This document shows positions 7,113 to 13,619 of a stretch of 13,619 nucleotides of DNA, in pieces. The number at the start of each line of letters is the position of its first letter. Within the stretch, counting starts at the first letter, position 1. The notes beneath the pieces were generated by a model, which saw only the letters and a list, made by a program, of their open reading frames with translations, searched no databases and had not been told where the DNA came from. The translations under genes were made by a program, and so were the position numbers. The DNA comes from Ignavibacteria bacterium UBA961. Its GTDB lineage: Bacteria > Bacteroidota > Ignavibacteria > Kapaibacteriales > UBA961. The DNA lies in the NCBI GenBank assembly GCA_002293005.1, contig DBCJ01000103.1:12836-26454 (forward strand), read 5' to 3'.

Positions 7113-7150
7113 ATGCCTGCATTTTCTCATGATTATGCAGGCATTTTTTT
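7113..7150 (+). terminator. Intrinsic (Rho-independent) terminator
   Basis: ATGCCTGCAT (7113-7122) pairs perfectly with ATGCAGGCAT (7135-7144) around a 12-base loop and runs into seven consecutive T's (7144-7150). It starts 21 bases after the second cyclophilin's stop and isolates that unit from the phosphorylase gene. Confidence 0.9.
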
Positions 7151-7194
7151 CTATATATATTCTGATTCCATAATATCAAATTGAATCATCAGCA

Positions 7195-9036
7195 ATGGAT
7201 CTGACTCTAAACCAATCCTATGAAGATAATCTCGAATTGCAATCTTCAAGAATAGCATATTTCTCCTTGGAATTCGGTTTCTCGCAATCCATGCATCAAT
7301 ATGCCGGAGGCTTGGGAATATTGGCCGGGGATCATCTGAAATCTTCATCCGACTTGGGATTGCGATTGACCGGTATCGGACTATTGTATCATGAGGGTAG
7401 TCCACATCAAAGAATTGATCAATCCGGAAATCAAATAGACTTCTTCGAACATGTTCACATTGATCAACTTCCATTGACAACGGTATTTGATGAATTCGGA
7501 CATCCCCTAATGATTCAAGTTGCATTCCCCGAAGGCAATGCAAAAGTCAGAGTATATGAGGCTAGAATCGGTTGCATAACTTTATTCCTCCTTGATACAT
7601 ATCATGAAGAGAATACCCATGAAACTGGGCTTATGCAGATAACGGACAGATTATATCACGGAGGTAGAGAACATAGACTAAGACAAGAAATTCTTCTCGG
7701 AATAGGCGGAATGAAAGCGCTTAATGCGATGAATCTTTTACCGGAATTTCTACATATCAATGAAGGACACTCAGCATTTGCTTTGACAGAACTGGTTGCG
7801 CATGAAATGAAAAAACACAATAAGACATTTCATGAAGTGATCAATCAGATTCAATCTCGCTTATTGTTCACGACTCATACACCGATAAGCGCCGGCAATG
7901 AAGTATTCACAAATGATTTGATCAAACAACACCTTGTTTCTCATTGCATGGACTTACATATGTCTATGGATGAATTCATCGAACTTGGAAAATCTCCAAA
8001 TACAGAATCTCATCTATTCTCAATGTCGGCTTTTGCATTGAAGATCGCCGGAGCAAGCAATGCAGTTAGCGCTCTGCATGGAGAGATCGCTCGAGAAATG
8101 TGGAAAGGCATCGAAACAAAATCCAAACAAATAACTTCCATAACAAATGGCATTCATACGCAATCATGGATTGGTGAACATTTGGCTGAATTATTGGATC
8201 AGCAAATCGGAGATTCATGGAGAGAATATCCGGAATCAGTTGATTCTTGGTCAGGAATTATGAAATTATCCAAGGATGCACTCTTTCATGCGCATGATTT
8301 GCAAAAAAAATCCATGATCGCAACTTTACAAGTTCGGTCCGCTCTATCAGAAAGGTCAATCAAATTGGATCCGAATGGACTCTATATCGGATATGCAAGA
8401 AGATTTGCAATGTATAAAAGAGCATATCTGCCATTCATGCATATTGAATCATTACAAAGGATTTTGAATAATCCATTAGGCAAAGTATATCTTGTGATTG
8501 CAGGGAAAGCTCATCCGGATGATCATGAAGGGAAAGCCATCATTAGACATATTCATAATCTGATACAAGAGCATGATTTGCAGTCATCGGTTGTATTGAT
8601 TGAGGACTATGACATTGCGTTGGCAAAATCAATGGTTCAAGGATGTGATATTTGGCTCAATACTCCACGCAGACCCTTGGAGGCAAGTGGTACATCAGGC
8701 ATGAAAGCCGCTCTCAATGGATGTTTGCATTGCAGTATTTCCGATGGTTGGTGGGATGAAGCATATGCACCGAATGTGGGATTCCGGATTCCTCATGCCG
8801 AGTTTCCACCATCAATGGAAGATCAAGACATAATAGAATCCCAAGCACTGTATCATGTGCTGGAACATGAGATCCTTCCAAAGTACTTTTCTCGATATTC
8901 CAATGATGAGTGGAGCATGCTTATGAAGTCCTCCATTTTTCATCTCGGACCTCGTTTCTCCTCAACTCGAATGGTCAAAGAATATGCTGAACGATTCTAT
9001 ATTCCCGGAATCATGGAGTCTAAAGGCGGAAAGTAA
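7195..9036 (+). CDS. glgP: Alpha-glucan (glycogen/maltodextrin) phosphorylase, short form
   Basis: A 613-residue GT35 phosphorylase that releases glucose-1-phosphate from alpha-1,4-glucans with PLP as cofactor. The PLP lysine is Lys504 in EASGTSGMKAALNG. The N-terminal YFSLEFGF (22-29) and GGLGILAGDHLKSSSDLG (38-54), then GGREHRLRQEILLGIGG, INEGHSAF (188-195), FTTHTPISAGNEVF and DGWWDEAY, match the divergent bacterial/archaeal subfamily (TIGR02094 type), not the roughly 800-residue E. coli type. It lacks the extra N-terminal domain (DUF3417) that many members carry. The usual GYFxQ ahead of ID..G.Q is altered here to GSPHQRIDQSGNQ. Start ATG 7195 lies 8 residues before SYEDNLELQSSRIAYFS; no Shine-Dalgarno is seen. 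It stands alone after a terminator, with no other glycogen gene in view, so its actual glucan donor is not shown. Confidence 0.93.
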   Translation: MDLTLNQSYEDNLELQSSRIAYFSLEFGFSQSMHQYAGGLGILAGDHLKSSSDLGLRLTGIGLLYHEGSPHQRIDQSGNQIDFFEHVHIDQLPLTTVFDEFGHPLMIQVAFPEGNAKVRVYEARIGCITLFLLDTYHEENTHETGLMQITDRLYHGGREHRLRQEILLGIGGMKALNAMNLLPEFLHINEGHSAFALTELVAHEMKKHNKTFHEVINQIQSRLLFTTHTPISAGNEVFTNDLIKQHLVSHCMDLHMSMDEFIELGKSPNTESHLFSMSAFALKIAGASNAVSALHGEIAREMWKGIETKSKQITSITNGIHTQSWIGEHLAELLDQQIGDSWREYPESVDSWSGIMKLSKDALFHAHDLQKKSMIATLQVRSALSERSIKLDPNGLYIGYARRFAMYKRAYLPFMHIESLQRILNNPLGKVYLVIAGKAHPDDHEGKAIIRHIHNLIQEHDLQSSVVLIEDYDIALAKSMVQGCDIWLNTPRRPLEASGTSGMKAALNGCLHCSISDGWWDEAYAPNVGFRIPHAEFPPSMEDQDIIESQALYHVLEHEILPKYFSRYSNDEWSMLMKSSIFHLGPRFSSTRMVKEYAERFYIPGIMESKGGK

Positions 9037-9042
9037 TAAATC

Positions 9043-9145
9043 GCATATGACAACATTTATGCGCAGAAATGGTAGTTTCGAACTGCTCATTCATATTGAA
9101 TATTGTAGAATGAGAATAGAATCATTGTGAGATTGCATATGACAA
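9043..9145 (+). repeat. 11-bp direct repeat around the era upstream region
   Basis: GCATATGACAA occurs at 9043-9053 and again at 9135-9145, where it contains era's ATG. The first copy opens a 27-codon frame (9047-9130, ending TGA) that stops 8 bases before the era start. It may be a local duplication or a leader peptide; the evidence is only the repeat and the open frame. Confidence 0.35.
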
Positions 9146-10029
9146 AAGCTGGATATATTGCCATAATCGGAAAACCAAATGTGGGTAAGTCCACATTGAT
9201 GAATGCCATCATAGGTGAAAAATTATCCATAGTAACATCAAAACCACAAACCACGCGCAGGAATGTTCTGGGTATTTATACCAAAGATCAAGTGCAAATG
9301 GTATTCATCGATACGCCCGGAGTTCTCAAGCCTCGATATGAACTGCATAAATCAATGATGAATTATGTGGAAGAATCATTGAGCGGTGCTGATATAATCG
9401 TAGTGATTGCTGATGTCACAAGACCCGAAACCGGCTTAAAAGTACTTACGCCTCCATTCATCGAAGCAATCAAGAATACCAATAAACCATGTATCGCAAT
9501 TTTGAATAAAATGGATGCACTTTCAGATAAAAAACAAGCATTGCCGCTTATTTCCGCATTGAATGAATTGGGTGTATTCAAGGAATTTCTCCCCATCTCA
9601 GCAAAAGATTCTGATAATGTGCCTGAACTTTTGAGGGTTTTGGAATCACTTTTGCCGGATAGCCCGATGTATCATGACCCGGAATTACTCAGCACTATGC
9701 CTCAAAGATTCTTTGTTTCGGAACTCATCCGTGAGACTGTTTTTGAATTATTGAGCGAAGAACTTCCATATTCCACCGAAGTATCAATCGCTGAATTTCG
9801 GGAGAAAGGGAAGGGCAAATGGTATATCGCCGCTGATATCATTGTTGAGAAAGACTCTCAAAAAGCAATCATGATTGGTGATAAAGGCGCCATGATCAAG
9901 CAAATTGGCAGTGAATCCAGGAAAAAAATAGAACATCATCTTGAAATGCCCGTATTTCTTGAATTATTTGTAAAAGTTAGGGAAGATTGGCGCGACAAGT
10001 CCACTTATTTGCGCTCTTTTGGCTATTAA
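9139..10029 (+). CDS. era: Era GTPase (16S rRNA-binding)
   Basis: A 296-residue Era, which binds the 3' end of 16S rRNA through its KH domain and promotes small-subunit maturation in a GTP-dependent way. GTPase domain: G1 GKPNVGKST at 11-19, the Era-typical switch SKPQTTRRNVLGI, G3 DTPG at 58-61, G4 NKMD at 123-126, G5 SAK at 154-156. The KH domain follows at about 195-290 with GDKGAMIKQIG (247-257) and SRKKIE, ending in DWRDKSTYLRSFGY as in most Eras. Length is normal. I took ATG 9139; a GTG at 9127 would add four residues. The upstream gap (9037-9138) holds a 7-bp hairpin (CTCATTC/GAATGAG) without a T-run. The FA2H-like gene starts 90 bases downstream. Confidence 0.97.
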   Translation: MTKAGYIAIIGKPNVGKSTLMNAIIGEKLSIVTSKPQTTRRNVLGIYTKDQVQMVFIDTPGVLKPRYELHKSMMNYVEESLSGADIIVVIADVTRPETGLKVLTPPFIEAIKNTNKPCIAILNKMDALSDKKQALPLISALNELGVFKEFLPISAKDSDNVPELLRVLESLLPDSPMYHDPELLSTMPQRFFVSELIRETVFELLSEELPYSTEVSIAEFREKGKGKWYIAADIIVEKDSQKAIMIGDKGAMIKQIGSESRKKIEHHLEMPVFLELFVKVREDWRDKSTYLRSFGY

Positions 10030-10033
10030 ACCG

Positions 10034-10041
10034 TATTTTTG
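10034..10041 (+). promoter_or_regulatory. Bacteroidetes-type -7 element TATTTTTG
   Basis: TATTTTTG matches the Bacteroidetes -7 consensus TAnnTTTG exactly. A TTTG at 10008-10011 lies 22 bases upstream, slightly more than the usual 19-21 for the -33 element. It is just after era's stop and would give a leader of about 70 bases for the next gene. A GTCAC-GAT-GTGAC dyad (10097-10109) lies in that leader, 10 bases before the chosen ATG. Confidence 0.35.
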
Positions 10042-10119
10042 CACTCCGTCCGAAAATACTTTAATGCACTTTCGGCTAAATCCAAAAAGAACTCAAGTCA
10101 CGATGTGACATCTGAATAT

Positions 10120-10737
10120 ATGTCTTCAAAATTCGTGTCAAATAAGGATGAAACAGTGAAACTCTTCAAGAATCCAATTCTTGAAGCTCTCTCACATGTG
10201 CATCCGATGATGCCATTTGTTGTATATGTTCCAATCACGATTTCACTGATTGCAATTTCATGGCAAATGTCAAGCATTGCAATGATTGTCTTGTTCATTG
10301 CAGGCATTTTGTTTTGGACGCTCTTTGAATATGTTCTTCATCGTTTTGTGTTTCATTATGAACCAAAGACAGGATGGGGAAAAAGATTCCATTATTTCAC
10401 TCATGGTATTCATCATGATTATCCAAAGGATTCAACAAGACTTGTGATGCCTTTGGGTGTGAGTCTTCCATTGGCAGGATTGCTATATCTCCCATTTTTC
10501 TTTTTTGCGAATCCATGGGGGAATGTCTTTTTTGCAGGTTTTCTTTTTGGATATATGATCTATGATGGAATGCATTTTGCGGTGCATCACATGCAATTTG
10601 CCGGAAGAATAGGTCGATATATGCAAGCCTATCACTTGAAACATCATTTCCATGATGATCATAAAAGCTTTGGAGTTTCCAGTCCATTGTGGGATAAAAT
10701 ATTCTCCACAATGCCTGAAGAAACCCATCAACAATGA
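10120..10737 (+). CDS. Fatty acid 2-hydroxylase-like membrane di-iron enzyme (FA2H/Scs7 family)
   Basis: A 205-residue integral membrane protein of the fatty acid hydroxylase (sterol desaturase) superfamily. It carries the full histidine set expected to ligate two metal ions: HRFVFH (74-79), HYFTHGIHHDYP (91-102), HFAVHH (152-157) and HLKHHFHD (172-179), with H181 beyond. The context around the second and last clusters (HHDYPKDSTRLVMP, FGVSSPLWDKIF) is that of eukaryotic FA2H/Scs7, which alpha-hydroxylates the N-acyl chain of sphingolipids, rather than of carotene hydroxylases. Hydrophobic segments lie at about 33-48, 52-69, 108-130 and 135-150. There is no cytochrome b5 domain, so an external electron donor is implied. 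The frame also allows TTG at 10039 (232 residues), but ATG 10120 is preferred because the extra 27 residues are low-complexity and hydrophilic and overlap a candidate promoter. Substrate is inferred, supported by spt upstream. Confidence 0.82.
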   Translation: MSSKFVSNKDETVKLFKNPILEALSHVHPMMPFVVYVPITISLIAISWQMSSIAMIVLFIAGILFWTLFEYVLHRFVFHYEPKTGWGKRFHYFTHGIHHDYPKDSTRLVMPLGVSLPLAGLLYLPFFFFANPWGNVFFAGFLFGYMIYDGMHFAVHHMQFAGRIGRYMQAYHLKHHFHDDHKSFGVSSPLWDKIFSTMPEETHQQ

Positions 10738-10766
10738 TAATAAGTTTTTCTTCACAATGCAGAAAC

Positions 10767-10770
10767 AGGA
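10767..10770 (+). promoter_or_regulatory. Shine-Dalgarno-like AGGA before nuoC
   Basis: AGGA ends 5 bases before ATG 10776. It argues for this start over the upstream in-frame ATG at 10734, which overlaps the previous stop and would add 14 unconserved residues. Confidence 0.55.
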
Positions 10771-10775
10771 CTCCT

Positions 10776-11303
10776 ATGCCTGTCACAAAAGAAACGCTAC
10801 TCGAAATTGCAAAAGGGATTTGCCCTTCTGCAGAACTTCATGAACATCATGGAGAATATACATTGCTGGTGCCGTCAGAAGATCTCTTGGCGGTATGCAC
10901 TGCTTTGAGAGATGATGAACGGTCATCATTCAATCAATTGATTGATGCAACAGTCATCGACAGAGCCACGCGCAGTGATCGCTTTGAAGTGGTGTATTTC
11001 CTTCTATCTTTGCCACTTGTATCACGCGTGCGAGTGAAGACCATCGTGCAAGAGAAGAAACCCATATGTCCATCTATGGTTGATGTTTGGGAATCAGCCA
11101 ATTGGTATGAGCGTGAAGCATATGACATGTATGGCGTCATATTTGAAGGACATCCCGATCTCCGCCGTTTTTATATGCCGGAAGATTTTGTGGACCCCGA
11201 GACCGGTGAGCCATTATATCCATTGCGCAAGGATTTTCCTGTAATGGGAATTCCAGGTTCTACGCCACTACCTCCATTTCCAGAAAAAGGAATGAACAAT
11301 TGA
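10776..11303 (+). CDS. nuoC: NADH-quinone oxidoreductase subunit C (30 kDa subunit)
   Basis: A 175-residue NuoC, a peripheral-arm subunit of respiratory complex I on the cytoplasmic face. The family signature is plain: WYEREAYDMYGVIFEGHPDLRR (in 110-131), followed by MPEDF and YPLRKDFPV (148-156). The N-terminal alpha/beta part (RFEVVYFLLSLPLVSRVRVKT) also fits, and the length is normal for an unfused subunit. In most genomes nuoC sits between nuoB and nuoD. Here neither neighbour is a complex I gene: a fatty acid hydroxylase ends 38 bases upstream, and a lipoprotein starts on the stop codon (TGATG, 11301-11305). It could also serve a related hydrogenase or Fpo-like complex; the sequence alone does not decide. 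No internal stop or truncation is seen. Confidence 0.93.
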   Translation: MPVTKETLLEIAKGICPSAELHEHHGEYTLLVPSEDLLAVCTALRDDERSSFNQLIDATVIDRATRSDRFEVVYFLLSLPLVSRVRVKTIVQEKKPICPSMVDVWESANWYEREAYDMYGVIFEGHPDLRRFYMPEDFVDPETGEPLYPLRKDFPVMGIPGSTPLPPFPEKGMNN

Positions 11304-11929
11304 TGCGATTGGTGTCACATCGTGCATTGCGACTTTGCGGCATGATGTTCATCATGATGCTGAGTGGATTGTCCGGATGCCTATTTGTCTGGGAAGAGGA
11401 AGAGTTCTATCCACCCATGTCATTGAGTCCGAAACCCGAGATTGAAATGTCACGGAATACATTGGAATCTAAGTCCGGTGACATGATTGCATTTATTCCC
11501 AAAGGTTGGACAATCCTTGAAAAAGACCTACATCCTTCATCGGATGTTTTTGCCATCATCGTGGATTCAACCTTGACTCTTGGGGCTGTCTTCTCTTCCA
11601 TTGGTTCTATACCAAATATGCCGAAAGACAATAATGAGAGAGTGAATGAACTCATGAGATTTGCTATCGAAAGGCATAAACAAAGGTCATCCAATACAAT
11701 TGTTCAAATTGGTAAAGGCAGATCACTTTCAATTGGTCGAAGAATATTCGGCATGCTCGAATTCGCCGGTGCTGATGGCCTACATACCAAAGCAGTGGTT
11801 TGGCAATCAAAAACAGGGAATCATTATGAATGTGCACTTGTTCCACTCGATCTTATGGGTTCACGCATTCCTGATGATTCTGTGAAATCTCGAATTTTGC
11901 GTTCCATCACTTCCATGATCATGTTCTGA
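11303..11929 (+). CDS. Putative lipoprotein of unknown function
   Basis: A 208-residue protein I do not recognise. It starts with RLVSHRALRLCG, a hydrophobic run (MMFIMML) and the lipobox LSGC with the acylated cysteine at 26, so it is a predicted lipoprotein. The mature part opens with an acidic stretch (WEEEEF) and a Pro-rich linker. It then shows a mixed alpha/beta domain from about 50 on, with SGDMIAFIPKGWTILEKD, DSTLTLGAVFSS, an Arg/Lys-rich helix (NELMRFAIERHKQR) and a C-terminal strand-rich part. The FIPKGW segment recalls the start of PsbP/Mog1-like or DUF1795-type folds, but only as a weak impression. ATG 11303 shares its A with the nuoC stop, which suggests coupled translation; a TTG at 11300 would add one residue. 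The next gene begins 1 base after its stop. Confidence 0.72.
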   Translation: MRLVSHRALRLCGMMFIMMLSGLSGCLFVWEEEEFYPPMSLSPKPEIEMSRNTLESKSGDMIAFIPKGWTILEKDLHPSSDVFAIIVDSTLTLGAVFSSIGSIPNMPKDNNERVNELMRFAIERHKQRSSNTIVQIGKGRSLSIGRRIFGMLEFAGADGLHTKAVVWQSKTGNHYECALVPLDLMGSRIPDDSVKSRILRSITSMIMF

Positions 11930-11930
11930 T

Positions 11931-12380
11931 ATGCATACATTTTCACCCGATATCGAAGCATTGCTTTCTCATCTCGATCAGAGAGGCGGAGGACTGCGCA
12001 AGAAATCAGATATAGGACATATCTTTGAGTATGCTGCAGAGAAAGCAAATGCCGATTTGATCAATCGTCTGATTTTCTCTGGTAAGATTATTTGGTCAAC
12101 CTATGGCGTATTGCGCAAAACCACCGAACAGACCGATGGATATGCTAATCTTGAAAGGGAATTCATGCAAGCAGTAAATGATGTACGCATTCTCATACAT
12201 GAATTCACTTCGGAGTGGGAAGCAGAATATAGAAATCGTTTCGAAGAAACATATCTCGGGATGAATCAAGGTACGATCCGCAATATCGTTGACCTTGCAC
12301 ATGATCTCGCTGAAATCAAACATTTGCAACAAGATGCTCGCCATTCATCCGGGATTGGCGAAGTCAAGGACGAATCATAA
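11931..12380 (+). CDS. Small all-helical protein of unknown function
   Basis: A 149-residue soluble protein with no signal peptide or TM segment; I do not recognise the family. It looks almost entirely alpha-helical: SPDIEALLSHLDQ at the N-terminus, SDIGHIFEYAAEKANADLINRLIFSGKIIWSTYGVLRKT in the middle, then LEREFMQAVNDVRILIHEF and IRNIVDLAHDLAEIKHLQQ. The acidic/basic mix and the heptad-like spacing of hydrophobics suggest a helical bundle or coiled-coil dimer. The reading frame is supported by tight packing: it starts 1 base after the lipoprotein stop and ends 4 bases before lepA, and codon use resembles its neighbours. Context does not settle whether it works with the lipoprotein/NuoC or with LepA. 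Confidence 0.7.
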   Translation: MHTFSPDIEALLSHLDQRGGGLRKKSDIGHIFEYAAEKANADLINRLIFSGKIIWSTYGVLRKTTEQTDGYANLEREFMQAVNDVRILIHEFTSEWEAEYRNRFEETYLGMNQGTIRNIVDLAHDLAEIKHLQQDARHSSGIGEVKDES

Positions 12381-12384
12381 TCGT

Positions 12385-13619
12385 ATGGAACAATTCAGAA
12401 ATTTCTGCATCATCGCACATATAGATCACGGTAAATCAACTCTTGCTGATCGACTCCTTGAAAAAACAGGCAGAGTCACCAGTAGAGAGATGGTCATGAA
12501 TCAAATTCTTGATGATAATCCGCTCGAACAAGAGCGTGGAATCACCATTAAGTTGCATGCCATCCAAATGGAATATGCCGCAAAGAATGGTAAAGCATAT
12601 ACACTCAATTTGATTGATACTCCCGGTCATGTGGACTTCTCCTATGAAGTTTCTCGATCGCTCGCCGCATGTGAAGGTGCATTATTGGTTGTGGATGCAA
12701 CGCAAGGTGTTGAAGCCCAAACCATCAGTAATTTGTTTCTTGCCATCGAAGCCGGACTTGAAATCATTCCTGTCATCAATAAAATCGATTTGCCATCTGC
12801 TTCAACAACATTGGAATCAGTCAAGCAACAAATCATCGATTTGATCGGATGCAAGGAAGAAGACATGGTACTTGCCTCCGCAAAGGCGGGAATTGGCATT
12901 GAAGATATTTTGGAAGCCGTGGTTGATCGTATTCCACCACCAAAAGGCGATCCAAATAAACCACTGAGAGCTTTGATTTATGATTCCGTCTATGATGCCT
13001 ATCGTGGTGTGATTGTCTATATCAGAGTATTCGATGGAACATTGAGAGAAAAAGACAAAATTCTCTTCATGGCGGGAAAACAAGTATATGAAGTGGATGA
13101 GGCCGGTGTTCTGTTCATGAAAAGACAAAGAACTGGTGTCCTTTCCGCCGGAGATGTGGGCTATATTACAGCCGCAATTCGTCGCCTACAGGATACAAAA
13201 GTGGGTGATACGATAACACTTGCTTCAAATCCCTGCACCGATATGATCGAGGGTTTCCGCGAGGTGAAACCAATGGTGTTCAGTGGTATTTATCCTGCTG
13301 ATTCCGATGGATTTGAAGATCTGCGTGAAGCACTTGGAAAATTATCTCTCAATGATTCAGCAATTGTCTATGAGCCGGAATCTTCCGTTGCATTGGGATT
13401 TGGTTTCCGATGCGGATTCCTCGGACTTTTGCATATGGAAATCGTTCAGGAAAGACTCGAGCGCGAATTTGGACAAGTGATCGTGACAACTGTACCGAAT
13501 GTGCGGTATAAAGTTGTCAAGACAAATAAAGAAGAATTGTGGGTTGATAATCCTGCGCAAATGCCACCAGTTGGAGCAATATCCGAGATTCAAGAACCAT
13601 TCATCAAAGCACAAATCAT
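12385..13619 (+). CDS. lepA: Elongation factor 4 (LepA), 3' truncated by window
   Basis: 411 complete codons of LepA, a ribosome-binding GTPase of the translation-factor class, linked to initiation/elongation quality control; full length is normally about 600. GTPase domain: G1 AHIDHGKST at 11-19, the LepA-type switch LDDNPLEQERGITIK, G3 DTPGH at 78-82, G4 NKID at 132-135 and a G5 SAK. Domain II follows IPPPKGDP (LRALIYDSVYDAYRGVI). The EF-G-like domain III contains the hallmark EPESSVALGFGFRCGFLGLLHMEIVQERLEREF. This separates it from EF-G, BipA and SelB. The distinctive LepA C-terminal domain is outside the window. The start ATG 12385 is 4 bases after the previous stop, with the usual short N-terminus (EQFRNFCIIAHIDHG). 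No frameshift is seen through to the window end. Confidence 0.97.
   Translation, partial: MEQFRNFCIIAHIDHGKSTLADRLLEKTGRVTSREMVMNQILDDNPLEQERGITIKLHAIQMEYAAKNGKAYTLNLIDTPGHVDFSYEVSRSLAACEGALLVVDATQGVEAQTISNLFLAIEAGLEIIPVINKIDLPSASTTLESVKQQIIDLIGCKEEDMVLASAKAGIGIEDILEAVVDRIPPPKGDPNKPLRALIYDSVYDAYRGVIVYIRVFDGTLREKDKILFMAGKQVYEVDEAGVLFMKRQRTGVLSAGDVGYITAAIRRLQDTKVGDTITLASNPCTDMIEGFREVKPMVFSGIYPADSDGFEDLREALGKLSLNDSAIVYEPESSVALGFGFRCGFLGLLHMEIVQERLEREFGQVIVTTVPNVRYKVVKTNKEELWVDNPAQMPPVGAISEIQEPFIKAQI

Noticed and set aside
7151..7543. Minus-strand frame of 130 codons opposite the phosphorylase start
   Set aside because: It lies entirely opposite conserved phosphorylase codons, has no recognisable protein features, and no promoter or ribosome site.
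10397..10786. Minus-strand frame of 129 codons opposite the FA2H-like gene
   Set aside because: A shadow of the His-rich coding sequence, with low-complexity content and no family resemblance.
1..13619. Mobile elements, CRISPR arrays, tRNA or rRNA genes
   Set aside because: No transposase, phage or defence motifs, no spaced repeats, no cloverleaf or rRNA-like sequence was found on either strand by reading.

Overview
The window is a dense chromosomal segment, moderately A+T-rich, with every gene on the + strand. I see no mobile element, tRNA, rRNA or CRISPR array. Several independent signs point to the Fibrobacterota-Chlorobiota-Bacteroidota (FCB) group, possibly a Bacteroidota, Ignavibacteriota or Kapabacteria-like lineage: an outer-membrane barrel with the YSxFGIGD...GGT N-terminus common there, a divergent GldL/GldM-like pair (the type IX secretion/gliding motor), and a Bacteroidetes-type serine palmitoyltransferase. 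Some genes have Shine-Dalgarno-like AGGA/GGAG sites and others have none. The phylum assignment is inference.

Layout. (1) 1-4555 is a run of five abutting genes: the 3' end of fumC, engB, a predicted outer-membrane beta-barrel, a two-helix inner-membrane protein with a cytoplasmic helical tail (GldL-like), and a one-helix protein with a large periplasmic region (GldM-like). (2) 4556-7150 starts with a 104-bp gap carrying a hairpin and a TATAAT box. Serine palmitoyltransferase and two tandem exported cyclophilins follow, and the unit closes at a strong intrinsic terminator. (3) 7195-9036 is a lone short-form alpha-glucan phosphorylase. (4) 9139 to the right edge holds era, a fatty acid 2-hydroxylase-like membrane enzyme, nuoC, a small lipoprotein, an unrecognised all-helical protein and lepA (cut by the window edge). 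Its last four genes are joined by overlaps or gaps of a few bases. No stretch without a gene reaches 300 bases; the longest is about 104.

How the genes fit together. Three ribosome-linked GTPases (EngB, Era, LepA) are interleaved with envelope genes. Serine palmitoyltransferase makes the long-chain base of sphingolipids, and the FA2H-like enzyme would alpha-hydroxylate the acyl chain, so the two could together give 2-hydroxy-ceramide-type lipids. The barrel plus GldL/GldM-like pair is the most intriguing block: it has the architecture and order of a proton-driven T9SS-type motor with an outer-membrane partner, but no GldK or GldN lies beside it and the GldL-like protein carries an 85-residue N-terminal extension. 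NuoC stands apart from any other complex I gene, coupled instead to a lipoprotein and an unknown gene. Carbon metabolism is represented by fumarase (TCA cycle) and glucan phosphorylase (glycogen breakdown).
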